NCBI GenBank assembly: GCA_029263095.1
Contig: JAJCYA010000041.1
Location: 1-64,000, forward strand
Source: Acidimicrobiia bacterium
Lineage (GTDB): Bacteria > Actinomycetota > Acidimicrobiia > Spongiisociales > UBA11373
Reading direction: 5' to 3'
DNA: 64,000 nucleotides
This document shows, piece by piece, positions 10,306 to 19,873 of this stretch (its first letter is position 1; each line of letters opens with the position of its first letter). A program made the position numbers and the translations under genes. The notes beneath the pieces are model-generated. The model was given only the letters and a program-made list of their open reading frames with translations, ran no database searches and had not been told where the DNA came from.

Positions 10306-12447
10306 ATGACCTACGTCTACGAATTCGACCACAGCCACGATGGGTCACCCGCCGCCGTCACGGCAATGCTCGGTGGCAAGGGGGCCAACATCGCCGTGAT
10401 GACGACGGAGCTGGGTCTGCCCGTTCCGCCCGGTTTCACAATCTCGACTGAGGCGTGTCGGACCTACCTGGCCGCCGGTTGGCCCGATGGCCTCGAAGAT
10501 GAGATTCGTGCCCACATGGGGCATGTCGAGGCAGCCGTCGGCCGCAGCTTCTGCGGTCCCGGGGACCCTCTACTGGTAAGTGTTCGATCTGGAGCACCGG
10601 TTTCGATGCCCGGCATGATGGACACAATCCTCAACCTCGGTCTCAACGATGTGACTACCCGGGCACTGGCAGAGGCTTCAGGCGATGCGGCGCTTGCCGC
10701 CGCCTGTCGGAGCCGTTTCGAGTCCATGTACCGCCACGTCGTCGGCGTACCCGAGGTCCCGACAGACCCTTGGGAGCAGCTGCGCGGTGCCATCGAGGCG
10801 GTGTTCCGCTCGTGGAACAGCGACCGAGCACGAAGCTACCGCTCCCACGAGAGCATCCCAGACGACTTGGGAACGGGCGTGACGGTACAGACGATGGTGT
10901 TTGGCAACTGGGGCGATGACTCGGGGTCCGGCGTCGTCTTTACGCGCAATCCGGCCAACGGGGAGCAGGCGCTCTACGGAGACGTGATGTTCGGGGCGCA
11001 GGGAGAAGACGTGGTTGCCGGAACCCACACTCCCGAGCCGATCGGGGTACTCGACGATCGAATGCCCGCCGCTGCCGCGGAGCTTCGTCGGTATTGCGAT
11101 GTGCTTGAGCTCCATTACGCCGATCTTTGTGACATCGAGTTCACCATTGAGCGGGGGAAGCTGTGGATGCTTCAGGTCCGCGTCGGGAAGAGGACCCCGT
11201 TGGCGGCGCTGCGCATCGCCATGGCGATGGCTGAGGACAACGACTTCCCTCTCTCGCGCGCCGAGGCGGTACAACGGGTGGCTCATCACCTGGAGGATCC
11301 GCCGATGATGGTTGCCGAGCGCGACCACCGGGACTTGCCCGTAGTGACGGCAATGGGAGCCTCTCCCGGATTGGTCAGCGGAAAGATTGCCACCACTCCG
11401 GAGGCGGTTGTAACGATGGCAAACCTGGGAGACATGGTGATCCTGGTCCGCCGCGAAACCTCACCTGACGACGTGCACGGTATGGCCCGGGCTGCGGGAA
11501 TACTCACAGCGACCGGCGGCCTGGCCAGCCATGCTGCAGTCGTTGCCCGCGGGTGGGGGATACCGGCTGTCGTCGGTGCCGCTGCGATCCGAGTAGACGA
11601 CGAGACAGTGTCGATAGGTGAGCGGAGATTCGGCGTCGGGGATGTTCTGACGATCGACGGCGACAGCGGGGAAGTATTCGAGGGAGCCGTCGGTGGTGCC
11701 GTGACCATCGCCCCTGAAGCAGCAACACTTCTCGCTTGGGCGGGAGAGCTGGGTGTCGAGATAGGTGGATCAAGCGAAGGGAGCGCAACGATGTCGGCGA
11801 GTGATGCCAGCACGGACGACGGCGACCGACCTACGGTCGATACGATCGTTCGCGCTCTTCTCATCAAGGGCTTTGCGACCACGGACCTGCTGGCCCCTGC
11901 GGTGTCGACTACCCCTCCAGCATTGGGACCGGTGGTCGAGGAAATGGCCAGCGACGGGCTGATCGCCGAGTCGGGCGGAATGTTCCAATTGACCGATGAG
12001 GGGAAGGCACTCGGCAACCAGATGATCGTTGCCGATCGAGACCTGTGGGGCGTGGACAGAGCGTCGGAGGCGCTCGACGCATTCCTCCCGCTCGACCACC
12101 GCATAAAGGTCGTCGTCACTGCGTGGCAGATGAGCGAGGTCGATGGCGAGCCGGTGCTCAACGACCATTCGGATCAGGTGTACGACGCCGCGGTGCTCGC
12201 CGACTTCGCAATGGTTCACCGAGATGCCGCCGCCTGGCTCGAACCGCTCCACATTGAACTGGCTCGGCTGGCTGACTACACGTCTCGCTTGGTGCGAGCA
12301 GCGTCGCTCGTGGCGGAAGGTGACCACATGTTCATCGCGTCTCCCCGAGTCGATAGTTACCACAGCATCTGGTTCGAGCTCCACGAGGATCTGATCTTGC
12401 TGGCCGGCCGAACTCGCGCCGATGAGGTGGAGGCGGGACGCGCCTAA
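10306..12447 (+). CDS. Pyruvate-phosphate-dikinase-like protein with winged-helix C-terminus
   Basis: A 713-residue protein. Residues 1 to about 345 match the nucleotide-binding (ATP-grasp) part of pyruvate phosphate dikinase, including GGKGANIAVM and SGAPVSMPGMMDT. Residues about 365-460 are the swivelling phosphohistidine domain, TGGLASHAAVVARG, with catalytic His409. The PEP/pyruvate-binding TIM barrel, about 350 residues in canonical PPDK, is missing. Instead a Ser/Thr/Asp-rich linker leads to a winged-helix-like segment (about 500-575) and a helical domain of about 130 residues. Short PPDK proteins lacking the barrel exist in mycobacteria; the added C-terminus is less familiar. It may pass phosphate from ATP to another acceptor. 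I start at the ATG before TYVYEFDH, the normal N-terminus. Confidence 0.8.
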   Translation: MTYVYEFDHSHDGSPAAVTAMLGGKGANIAVMTTELGLPVPPGFTISTEACRTYLAAGWPDGLEDEIRAHMGHVEAAVGRSFCGPGDPLLVSVRSGAPVSMPGMMDTILNLGLNDVTTRALAEASGDAALAAACRSRFESMYRHVVGVPEVPTDPWEQLRGAIEAVFRSWNSDRARSYRSHESIPDDLGTGVTVQTMVFGNWGDDSGSGVVFTRNPANGEQALYGDVMFGAQGEDVVAGTHTPEPIGVLDDRMPAAAAELRRYCDVLELHYADLCDIEFTIERGKLWMLQVRVGKRTPLAALRIAMAMAEDNDFPLSRAEAVQRVAHHLEDPPMMVAERDHRDLPVVTAMGASPGLVSGKIATTPEAVVTMANLGDMVILVRRETSPDDVHGMARAAGILTATGGLASHAAVVARGWGIPAVVGAAAIRVDDETVSIGERRFGVGDVLTIDGDSGEVFEGAVGGAVTIAPEAATLLAWAGELGVEIGGSSEGSATMSASDASTDDGDRPTVDTIVRALLIKGFATTDLLAPAVSTTPPALGPVVEEMASDGLIAESGGMFQLTDEGKALGNQMIVADRDLWGVDRASEALDAFLPLDHRIKVVVTAWQMSEVDGEPVLNDHSDQVYDAAVLADFAMVHRDAAAWLEPLHIELARLADYTSRLVRAASLVAEGDHMFIASPRVDSYHSIWFELHEDLILLAGRTRADEVEAGRA

Positions 12448-12539
12448 GCGCCGACCGTGTTCGACGACATGGTCGAGCGGTAGCGGATCCATCGAGAAGC
12501 CGCCCCAATTCTGGGTGCGGTCGGACCGCGATCGCCGAG

Positions 12540-13622
12540 TTATCCAATCCTGGAGGCGATCGCCATTCCAACCTCCGACGTTCTGTTACTCCCTCCGAGG
12601 TCGGCGGTCCGCACCTCGCCTTCCGCCAGAACCTCAGCGACCGCTCTCCCGACGGCATCGGCGGCGTCGGCCTCCCCGAGGTGGTCGAGGAGCATTCGGA
12701 CCGCCTCGATCGAGGCGACCGGGTTTACTCTCTCCTGCCCGGTGTACTTGGGGGCAGAACCGTGGATGGGTTCGAATAGAGAGGGATAGCGTCGCTCGGG
12801 ATCGATGTTCCCACCCGCAGCCAAGCCCATGCCTCCTTGGAGCATCGATCCCAGGTCGGTGATGATGTCACCAAAGAGGTTCGATGCCACCACGACATCG
12901 AACGAATCCGGATTCTTGACCAGCCACATGGTCATCGCATCGACCAGCGTCATGTCGGTCTCCACGTCCGGATAATCGTTGGCCACCTGATCGAACACTC
13001 GATCCCAGAAGACCATCGAGTAGTTGAGCGCATTCGATTTCGTGCAGTTGGTCACGCGGCCCGCCTTGCCATCGTCGGTCAGGCTGGCCCGGCTCCGGGC
13101 CAAATCGAACGAGTAGCGCATAACGCGCTCGCAGCCTTTCTGGGTGAAGATGCCGGTTTGCAGTGCGAATGCGTCGGGCGTGCCTTTCTTGAAGAAGCCT
13201 CCGAGTCGGGCGTACTCGCCCTCAGTGTTCTCGCGAACCACGACCATGTCGACCGTCTCGGGCGTCGCCGTCGCGATCGGGGTCGGTACACCCGGATACA
13301 GCCGGATTGGCCGCAGATTCACGTACTGATCGAATCCTCGCCGGATGTCGAGCAACAACGTGAGAGAGACATCGTCGGGGACCTTGGTGGCATCCCCGAT
13401 GCTCCCGAGGAAGATCGCGTCGAAATCAGAGAGCGTGGAGAGACCGTCGTCGGGCATCATCGCGCCGACCTCCAAGAAGCGATCACATCCCCAGTCGAAA
13501 GATGTCGTTTCCAGATCGAATCCGAATCGATCGGCAGCTGCTTCGAGCACGCGGACTGCCTCTGTGGCAACCTCGGTGCCTACTCCATCGCCCGGTATCA
13601 CTGCCACGTGGTACCCACTCAT
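12540..13622 (-). CDS. Isocitrate/isopropylmalate-type dehydrogenase (tartrate/D-malate dehydrogenase-like)
   Basis: A 360-residue beta-decarboxylating dehydrogenase. Diagnostic segments are [10 protein letters not shown] near the N-terminus, [22 protein letters not shown] and the metal-binding [13 protein letters not shown]. The LRPI and ENTEGEY versions resemble tartrate/D-malate dehydrogenases more than LeuB. Such enzymes oxidise a 2-hydroxy-dicarboxylate with NAD and usually decarboxylate it. It is the last gene of the eight-gene minus-strand operon read from the promoter near 19800, so it probably serves that pathway rather than leucine synthesis. It faces the PPDK-like gene convergently. 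Confidence 0.85.
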   Translation of the reverse strand: MSGYHVAVIPGDGVGTEVATEAVRVLEAAADRFGFDLETTSFDWGCDRFLEVGAMMPDDGLSTLSDFDAIFLGSIGDATKVPDDVSLTLLLDIRRGFDQYVNLRPIRLYPGVPTPIATATPETVDMVVVRENTEGEYARLGGFFKKGTPDAFALQTGIFTQKGCERVMRYSFDLARSRASLTDDGKAGRVTNCTKSNALNYSMVFWDRVFDQVANDYPDVETDMTLVDAMTMWLVKNPDSFDVVVASNLFGDIITDLGSMLQGGMGLAAGGNIDPERRYPSLFEPIHGSAPKYTGQERVNPVASIEAVRMLLDHLGEADAADAVGRAVAEVLAEGEVRTADLGGSNRTSEVGMAIASRIG

Positions 13623-13754
13623 GTGATCACCTTTCTATCGGCCGACGCCTCCGGGACCCGCGGGATCCGGTCTCGCCGGTGCTCGTGCCATCCGTTGCGC
13701 AGCCGTACGGCTCCAGCCTCAGGCTGTCGTATCCGCGCCTATCGGCTCGGATTC

Positions 13755-14726
13755 CTATTCCATTCGCTGCACTGCGGCAACGACCTGCTCCGACGAGGGG
13801 ATCGCCAGATCCTCCAGCTCGGCAGCGGCCGGGAGAGGGATGTGCGGTGTGGTCACCCTCACGATCGGCGCGTCGAGATGCCAGAAACCCTCTTCGACGA
13901 CAATCGAGGTGATCTCAGCGCCCCAGCCGCACAGTCGAGGGTTCTCTTCCACCGTGACCAGCCGTCCGGTACGAGACACCGACTCGAGGAGCGTTTTGGT
14001 GTCGAGCGGAACCAGTGTTCTGAGATCGATCACTTCCGCAGAGACTCCCGAGGCCGCGAGAACCACTGCGGCTTCCTCAGCCACGGAAACCATGGCGGCA
14101 AGAGCCACGATCGTGACGTCGGAGCCGGGGTTGCGAATGGTGGCTGCGCCGAGCCGATCGACTATCTCGCCTTCGGGTACTTCCTGCTTCGCCGCAAACA
14201 GCTTCTTGTGTTCGAAGAAGACAACCGGATTGGGGTCGCGTACCGCGGCGGCCATCAAACCGATGACGTCACTGGGAGTCGACGGCGCGACCACCTTGAG
14301 GCCGGGGACGGCCATGGCCCAGTTCTCAACACTCTGGGCATGCTGGCCGCCGAATCGGTTCCCGCCGCCGTTGGCCGTTCGGATCACCAGAGGAAGGGCG
14401 ACTTGCCCGCCGGTCATGTAGCGAGTCTTGGCAATCTGATTGGCCACGATGTCCCAGCAAGTGGCGAGGAAGTCGCTGAACATGAGCTCACCGATCGGCC
14501 GAAGGCCGTTCATTGCTGCACCCATGATGGCGCCGATGATGGCCTCTTCGGATATGGGTGTGTCGCGTACCCGATTGGGTCCGAATCTCTCGAACAGGCC
14601 CTCCGTTGTCTTGAAGACCCCACCGGCGGCCGCGACGTCCTCACCGATCAGAACGACGTTTGGGTCTCTTTCCATTTCCTGAGCGATTCCGCGAGCCACC
14701 GCGGCTCGATATGTCAGTTCCGCCAT
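13755..14726 (-). CDS. 2-oxoacid/acetoin dehydrogenase E1 component, beta subunit
   Basis: A 323-residue transketolase-fold protein of the pyruvate/branched-chain/acetoin dehydrogenase E1 beta family (for example IGEDVAAAGGVF, GLRPIGELMFSDF and a C-terminal transketolase_C domain with VTVEENPRLCGWG). With the alpha subunit it forms the thiamin-diphosphate enzyme that decarboxylates a 2-oxoacid or cleaves acetoin and passes the acyl group to lipoyl-E2. Its ATG overlaps the alpha-subunit stop by 13 bp. No E2 or E3 gene lies nearby, so it must borrow these or act alone with an artificial-type acceptor. Confidence 0.88.
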   Translation of the reverse strand: MAELTYRAAVARGIAQEMERDPNVVLIGEDVAAAGGVFKTTEGLFERFGPNRVRDTPISEEAIIGAIMGAAMNGLRPIGELMFSDFLATCWDIVANQIAKTRYMTGGQVALPLVIRTANGGGNRFGGQHAQSVENWAMAVPGLKVVAPSTPSDVIGLMAAAVRDPNPVVFFEHKKLFAAKQEVPEGEIVDRLGAATIRNPGSDVTIVALAAMVSVAEEAAVVLAASGVSAEVIDLRTLVPLDTKTLLESVSRTGRLVTVEENPRLCGWGAEITSIVVEEGFWHLDAPIVRVTTPHIPLPAAAELEDLAIPSSEQVVAAVQRME

Positions 14727-15706
14727 TCGGAGCCTCCGTCTGCCCAGACCTCGGTCATGAGGGTCGCGGGATCTGGTGGGGGAGCGTTGCGTGTCGCTTC
14801 GGTGGCACTGTCGACCTCGATCATGGACTCTGCTTCGATGGCGTCGATCGTGTCGCCCGCTACCCCGTCGGCTTCGAGCCGGCGGCGCGAGATGGTGAGC
14901 GGATCGCGTTCCAACCAGGCGGCGACCTCGTCATCGGGGCGGTACTTCCCTGGATCGGCTCGCGAGTGCCCCTTGTGCCGGTACGTCTTGGCCTCCACGA
15001 GAGAAGGTCCCTCGCCGCGGCGGGCGCGCTCGATGGTCTCGACGGCGATGTCGTGGACGGCTTCGACGTCGTTGCCGTCCACGATGATCGACTCGAGGCC
15101 GTATGCAGAGGCCCGATCGGCGGCGGGGTGCTCGACCGCGATCACGTCGCCAATCGGTGTGTACTCCATGTACAGGTTGTTCTCGCACACGAACACGACC
15201 GGTACTTTCCAGACGGCGGCGAGGTTGACCGCCTCGTGGAAGGCTCCGATGTTGGTGGCGCCATCGCCGAAGAAACAGACCGAGACCTGGTCGGTCCCGC
15301 GCAGAACTCCCGCCCACGCCGCTCCCACTGCGATGGGCAGGTGAGCACCAACGATGGCGTAGGACCCCATTGCGTGGTTGGGGACATCCGTGAGGTGCAT
15401 CGAGCCGCCTTTGCCACCACAAATGCCGGTTTTGCGGCCGGCGAGCTCGCCCATGAGCGCCGGCATGGGGGCGCCGCGCAGCAGAGTGTGATTGTGGCCC
15501 CGATAGGTGCAGAACGTCATGTCGGTCGGTCGCATCGCGGCAGCAAATCCAGCAGCGACGGCCTCTTGCCCGAGTCCGAGGTGGGTGGTCCCCTGAACGA
15601 CCCCCTCCAAGAATAGGTCGTAGGCACGCTGCTCGAAATCACGGGCACGCACCATGTCGCGGTACATGGCGAGTCGGGTGCTCTCGTCGACGGAGGCAGA
15701 TGTCAT
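14714..15706 (-). CDS. 2-oxoacid/acetoin dehydrogenase E1 component, alpha subunit
   Basis: A 330-residue E1 alpha protein. The thiamin diphosphate motif GDGATNIGAFHEAVNLAAVW is present, as are THLGLGQEAVAAGFA and the phosphorylation-loop region YRHKGHSRADPGKYR. It pairs with the beta subunit immediately downstream. Acetoin dehydrogenase AcoA and pyruvate dehydrogenase E1 alpha are both close in pattern and cannot be separated by eye. The ATG lies 8 bp after the MBL gene's frame in the same operon. Confidence 0.88.
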   Translation of the reverse strand: MTSASVDESTRLAMYRDMVRARDFEQRAYDLFLEGVVQGTTHLGLGQEAVAAGFAAAMRPTDMTFCTYRGHNHTLLRGAPMPALMGELAGRKTGICGGKGGSMHLTDVPNHAMGSYAIVGAHLPIAVGAAWAGVLRGTDQVSVCFFGDGATNIGAFHEAVNLAAVWKVPVVFVCENNLYMEYTPIGDVIAVEHPAADRASAYGLESIIVDGNDVEAVHDIAVETIERARRGEGPSLVEAKTYRHKGHSRADPGKYRPDDEVAAWLERDPLTISRRRLEADGVAGDTIDAIEAESMIEVDSATEATRNAPPPDPATLMTEVWADGGSEWRN

Positions 15707-15713
15707 GGGACTC

Positions 15714-16571
15714 CTAGCCCACCGCCGTCAGCTTGTCCCAGAGAGACCCTGCGTTCAGGTTCTGGATGTGATCCATCATGTACCCCTGGCCGATGTCGAC
15801 GGGGTAGCGCGCTGAGAAGTTGACTCGCTCGATTGTCTCTTCCCGGCTCCAGCCCTTGGCCACCGCGACTGCGACCGCCGATTTCCACTCGAGGAGTACG
15901 GAGCGTTGTGTGGCGAGGTACTTCTTGGTGGTGACAGGACCGTGCCCTGGGACCACGTGATCAACATCGAGTCGTCCGATGGTGTCCAGCGCAGCCACCC
16001 ACTCGTCGACGTCGGACGTCATCAGCCAGGTCTGACACTCATTGAAGACTGTGTCGCCCGTGAATACGACGCGTTCCTCGGGCACGTGAACCGCCACCTG
16101 ACCGGGGGTATGCCCGGGAGTGTGAATCAGATCGAACGTGTGTCCTCCGACGCGCAACGTCAGATTCCCTGTGAACACGAGTGTTCCCTTGTTGGGATCC
16201 TCGTAGTACTCGTCTCGCTCGGGGAAGATGGCTGCTCCCTCGGGATCATCCGTCGGGATCGCCTCGGCGGCGTAGGCAAACGGGTCGAGGTCTGGCCCAA
16301 CCACCATGAAGTTGTCGTACACCCCTTGGTGATGAACCACGTCGCCGGCTCCTCTGAAGTAGTAGTTGCCGAATATGTGATCGACGTGGTGCTCGGTGTT
16401 GATCACATAGCGGATCCGGCCGTGCTGTTCAGCGGCCTGGCGCATCGCGATTGCCTTGGTGGGGAGCTGCGGTGTGTCGATGACAACCACGCCGTCGGAG
16501 GTGACCACGAAGCTGGGGTTGCAACCGCGAATCGTGGTGTCGGTGTGGACGTTGTCGGTGACGTTCTGCAT
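15714..16571 (-). CDS. MBL-fold metallo-hydrolase
   Basis: A 285-residue metallo-beta-lactamase-fold protein. Later metal motifs are intact: HTPGHTPGQVAV, VFTGDTVF and VPGHGP. The first motif, normally T-H-x-H-x-D-H, reads TEHHVDH, so the first His ligand appears to be Glu. Families with this fold hydrolyse thioesters, lactones or phosphoesters. An ATG 9 bp upstream touches the AGGAGG itself, so the second ATG at 16571, with 9 bp spacing, is the better start. It sits within the split-transketolase/E1 operon. Confidence 0.82.
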   Translation of the reverse strand: MQNVTDNVHTDTTIRGCNPSFVVTSDGVVVIDTPQLPTKAIAMRQAAEQHGRIRYVINTEHHVDHIFGNYYFRGAGDVVHHQGVYDNFMVVGPDLDPFAYAAEAIPTDDPEGAAIFPERDEYYEDPNKGTLVFTGNLTLRVGGHTFDLIHTPGHTPGQVAVHVPEERVVFTGDTVFNECQTWLMTSDVDEWVAALDTIGRLDVDHVVPGHGPVTTKKYLATQRSVLLEWKSAVAVAVAKGWSREETIERVNFSARYPVDIGQGYMMDHIQNLNAGSLWDKLTAVG

Positions 16572-16653
16572 TTTTCCCATCCTCCTGCCGGCCGAGCCGG
16601 ACGCTGTGGCTTCTACTGGGTTTGCTGGCGGATTCTTGCTCCCGGGCTTGCGA

Positions 16654-17439
16654 TTACTGGGTAGCAGTCAACCCCCCGTCGATGGTCAGGATTTGTCCGG
16701 TGATGAACGCAGATGCATCCGAGCAGAACAGCAGCACCGCACCAAACAGGTCCTCGGTCTGCCCAACCCTGGCAACCGGTATTCGTGAAACGAGCGCTTG
16801 CTTGAAATCGGGATCGTCGAGGAGCATCGCCACCTGCGGGGTATCGACGAACGTGGGGGAAATGGCGTTCACGGTGATGCCGTGGCTCGCCCACTCGGTG
16901 GCCCACTGCCGGGTCAGCGAGTCGATGGCCCCCTTGGCCGCCACATAGGCGGAATAGCCGGCGTTTATGCCCAATTGGCCCCGCACGGACGAGATGTTCA
17001 GCACTCGGCCACCTCGTCCGCCGTCGATCATCGCTCGCACTGCTGCCTGAGTAGGAAGCAGGGTGCTTCGAACGTTGAGTTCATAGATCCAATCCCACTC
17101 GGTCTGCGGGTACTCCTGAGCGTCGAAGAGGACCTTCCCGGCTCCTCCGCCGATGGCGTTGACGACGATGTCTACTCGCCCAAAGGCATCGAGGGTCTCG
17201 GCGATGCAGCGGGTGGCGTCGGCCTCGGAGGTCATGTCACCCACCGCTGTCAGGGCCTCCGATCCGGCCCCCCGCACCTTGGCCGCGGCCCGTTCGAGGG
17301 TTTCCTCGGTGCGGCCGACGACTGTGACCCGGGCTCCGGCGGCAGCCAATGCTGCGGCAATCTCGGACCCGATCGCTCCACCACCGCCGGGGACGACAGC
17401 GACCCTCTCGTCGATCCGAAAACCGTCCAGGATGTCCAT
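16654..17439 (-). CDS. SDR-family oxidoreductase
   Basis: A 261-residue short-chain dehydrogenase. It has the Rossmann Gly motif (PGGGGAIGSE), the NAG-like NAIGGGAG segment, the catalytic Ser in NISSVRG and YxxxK in YSAYVAAKG. The C-terminal FITGQILTIDGG is the usual SDR ending. It would oxidise or reduce a hydroxyl/keto group of the pathway intermediate with NAD(P). Between transketolase C and the MBL gene; the start has AAGGAG at good spacing. Confidence 0.9.
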   Translation of the reverse strand: MDILDGFRIDERVAVVPGGGGAIGSEIAAALAAAGARVTVVGRTEETLERAAAKVRGAGSEALTAVGDMTSEADATRCIAETLDAFGRVDIVVNAIGGGAGKVLFDAQEYPQTEWDWIYELNVRSTLLPTQAAVRAMIDGGRGGRVLNISSVRGQLGINAGYSAYVAAKGAIDSLTRQWATEWASHGITVNAISPTFVDTPQVAMLLDDPDFKQALVSRIPVARVGQTEDLFGAVLLFCSDASAFITGQILTIDGGLTATQ

Positions 17440-17530
17440 GTTCTCTCCTTGTCAGCCTGGCATCGCGCAGTAGCCGGCACGGAGGGCCGAGCACCCCATC
17501 GCGCCTGCGAGCTCGGTGCTGCGTCCCACG

Positions 17531-18475
17531 CTACCGAGCGCGCACAAGCGTCTCGATGGAGGCAGCCGTCTTCTCTATCGAGATGCCGTACTTCTCCAGC
17601 AGCTCATGATTCGGCCCCGACTCGCCAAAGGTGTCCGCCAGCCCGAGCCGCTTCACCGGCACCGGATACCGATCGGAGAGCGTCTCGGCAACCGCGCTGC
17701 CGAGGCCTCCAATGATCGTGTGTTCCTCGGCGGTCACGACGAAACCGGCTTCTCTGGCGGCGTCGACAATGGCCTCCTCATCGAGTGGCTTGATCGTTGG
17801 TACATGCACCAACTTCGTCTCGATTCCCTTGGCTGCCAGCAGCTGGGCAGCCTCAAACACCCGCGTTGTCTGTACACCGGTGGAGAACACCGTGACGTCA
17901 TCCCCATCGCGAACCAAGGTCGCCTTGCCGAGCTCGAATCGATGTGCGTCGTCGAACAGGATCGGCGTCTCCGGTCGGGTGAGCCGGAGGTAGACGGGGC
18001 CTTCATAGTCGGTGATCGCCTTGATCGCTTGCCGGGTCTCTACCTCATCCGCCGGGGACACCACGACCATGTTCGCCATTGCCCGCATGACCGCCACATC
18101 GTCAAACATCAGGTGGGTCTTTCCGGTCATCCCGGCCAAAAGTCCGGCGTAGCCTCCGGTGATCTTGACGTTTAGCCGCGGCTGGGCAATGAGCACTCGG
18201 ATCGAGTCGAGGGCCCGTGCCACCGCAAAGCAGGCGAACGTGGAGACGAACGGCACGAATCCCACCGTCGCCATCCCGGCAGCCACCCCCAACATGTTCT
18301 GCTCGGCGATCCCCATCTGAAAGAAGCGCTCGGGGTGGGCCGCTTCGAAGATGTCAACCCGTGTGGAGCTGCCGAGATCGCCGTCGAGAACGACGATGCG
18401 GGGATCATCATTGGCCAGCTCGGTCACTGTCTCACCAAAGGCAACCCGAAGGGCCTTTCCGGGAGCGAGAGTCAC
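17531..18475 (-). CDS. Transketolase, C-terminal subunit
   Basis: A 314-residue protein carrying the pyrimidine-binding and C-terminal domains of transketolase (MGIAEQNMLGVAAGMA is the conserved segment with the catalytic Glu). Together with the upstream N-terminal subunit it makes a split transketolase moving two-carbon ketol units between sugar phosphates, or related thiamin-dependent C2 transfers. I chose the GTG start overlapping the upstream stop (GTGA); the longer frame to 18556 only reads through the other gene. Split transketolases in catabolic operons often act on unusual sugars, e.g. apulose-4-phosphate transketolase. Confidence 0.88.
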   Translation of the reverse strand: MTLAPGKALRVAFGETVTELANDDPRIVVLDGDLGSSTRVDIFEAAHPERFFQMGIAEQNMLGVAAGMATVGFVPFVSTFACFAVARALDSIRVLIAQPRLNVKITGGYAGLLAGMTGKTHLMFDDVAVMRAMANMVVVSPADEVETRQAIKAITDYEGPVYLRLTRPETPILFDDAHRFELGKATLVRDGDDVTVFSTGVQTTRVFEAAQLLAAKGIETKLVHVPTIKPLDEEAIVDAAREAGFVVTAEEHTIIGGLGSAVAETLSDRYPVPVKRLGLADTFGESGPNHELLEKYGISIEKTAASIETLVRAR

Positions 18476-19353
18476 GACGCACCTCCGCCGGTGGGCTCTC
18501 CGAGTTCCCGCTCTGCGATCGCGAGTTCCTCCTCTGTTGGCACACGGGCGTGCCACTTGTAGTTGTTTTCCATGAAGGAGACGCCTTTGCCCTTCACTGT
18601 GTGGGCCACGATGGCGACGGGACCGTTCGAGTGTGCCTTGGCTTTGGCGATCGTGGCGAGGATTTCGTTCATGTCATGACCGTCCATCTCGAACACCTTC
18701 CAACCGAAGGCGGTCCACCGATCGACGAGCTGGTTGCCGGTGTATGGAGGGAGTCGCACCTCAACGCTCTCCCCATGCCACCCGAACTGCTGCAGTTTGT
18801 TGTGGTCCACGATCGCCACGAGATTGCCGAGTCGGTAGCGCTCTGCGACATGCGCGCCCTCCCAGACGATTCCCTCATTGCACTCACCGTCTCCGAGCAT
18901 CGCGAATGTTGTGAAGTCCTTGCCCGCCGCCCTGGCGCCCAAGGCGATTCCCACCGCACCGGAGAATCCCAGTCCGAGAGACCCCGACGACATGTCGACG
19001 CCCGGGGTAATGGCCATGTCGGGATGTCCCTGGAGGCGAGAGTTGATTGCGTCGAACGTGTCCAACTCCTCGACCGAGAAGTAGCCCCGCATCGCCAGTG
19101 TGGTGTAGAGAGCGATCGAGCTGTGGCCCTTCGAGAGTACGAACCGGTCGCGGTCGGGCCAGTCGGGCTGGTCTGGTTTGATCTGGAGAACCCCGAAATA
19201 GAGAGCGACCAGCATGTCGATCGCTGAAAGGGGCCCGCCCAGATGACCCCCGTGAGCAGACGCAATACTGCGCACGATGTGGACCCTGGCCTGCCGGACC
19301 AGCTCCTCGAGCTCAGTGATGTCCGGTTGGGTGACGATCATTTGGTCGGTCAC
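18472..19353 (-). CDS. Transketolase, N-terminal subunit
   Basis: A 293-residue thiamin-diphosphate-binding subunit. GDGECNEGIVWEGA is the TPP/Mg motif, and HGGHLGGPLSAIDML and SKGHSSIALY are typical of transketolase N-terminal halves. It overlaps the C-terminal subunit by 4 bp, so the two are coupled. The GTG start has AGGAGG with 6 bp spacing. It follows the cupin gene in the operon read from promoter A near 19800. Confidence 0.9.
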   Translation of the reverse strand: MTDQMIVTQPDITELEELVRQARVHIVRSIASAHGGHLGGPLSAIDMLVALYFGVLQIKPDQPDWPDRDRFVLSKGHSSIALYTTLAMRGYFSVEELDTFDAINSRLQGHPDMAITPGVDMSSGSLGLGFSGAVGIALGARAAGKDFTTFAMLGDGECNEGIVWEGAHVAERYRLGNLVAIVDHNKLQQFGWHGESVEVRLPPYTGNQLVDRWTAFGWKVFEMDGHDMNEILATIAKAKAHSNGPVAIVAHTVKGKGVSFMENNYKWHARVPTEEELAIAERELGEPTGGGAS

Positions 19354-19376
19354 TGCCTACCTCCTCGGAACGATGC

Positions 19377-19748
19377 TCAGGTCTTCTCGTCGCCGAGTTC
19401 ATACGATCCGGGCACGACGGGTGGCGAGAACGAAGTCACCATCTCGAGCGGTCCGGGGCCGCTGGAAACGGTGGCGTGGTGTAGCCCGACCGGGATGTAA
19501 ACCACAGTGCCCGGTTCGAGCTTGGCGGTTCCTTCTGGAGTCACCAGCTCACCGTGTCCTGAGGTGATGTAGATGATCTCTTCCTGGGTCGGGTGGATGT
19601 GCCCCGGGGGAGCGCTGCCTGCGGGGAAGGTGGCGAATCCGACCGTCATGTTCTCGGCCGGACTCGACTCGGGTCCGATGTACAGGAACCAATCGCGTCC
19701 CGGGAGGTTGAAGGTTTCGGCTTGTTCACGTGTGACTGCAGTCAGCAT
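19377..19748 (-). CDS. Small cupin protein, first gene of the transketolase operon
   Basis: A 123-residue single cupin with motif 1 PGHIHPTQEEIIYI (two His and Glu as likely metal ligands) and a later HHATVSSG. It could be an isomerase, epimerase or lyase on the pathway substrate. The ATG at 19748 has GGAGGG just upstream; an in-frame ATG at 19766 lies inside the operator palindrome and before the Shine-Dalgarno, so it is rejected. It is the first gene after promoter A, with a leader of only about 30 nt. Confidence 0.82.
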   Translation of the reverse strand: MLTAVTREQAETFNLPGRDWFLYIGPESSPAENMTVGFATFPAGSAPPGHIHPTQEEIIYITSGHGELVTPEGTAKLEPGTVVYIPVGLHHATVSSGPGPLEMVTSFSPPVVPGSYELGDEKT

Positions 19749-19764
19749 GGACCCTCCGCAAATC

Positions 19765-19813
19765 ATCGATTATCGATACCTGGACGATACGCCCTGGTGG
19801 ATGGCGCCGTCAA
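19765..19813 (-). promoter_or_regulatory. Promoter A with palindromic operator (transketolase operon)
   Basis: On the minus strand: -35 TTGACG (19813-19808), 18 bp, -10 TATCGT (19789-19784), then, 5 bp on, TATCGATAATCGAT (core palindrome 19765-19777). Spacing and operator match promoters B, C and D. The operator covers the likely start of transcription, so bound protein would repress. Confidence 0.7.
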
Positions 19814-19873
19814 CCCGAATTCGGACTGCATTTCGACCCCGCTCGCACCAGTCCAGTGGGAGATCGGGGAGCT

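Noticed and set aside
12837-15344. Very long plus-strand open frame (835 codons) opposite the IPMDH/E1 genes
   Set aside because: It is antisense to three clear enzyme genes; composition is Arg/His/Gly-rich as expected for a shadow frame.
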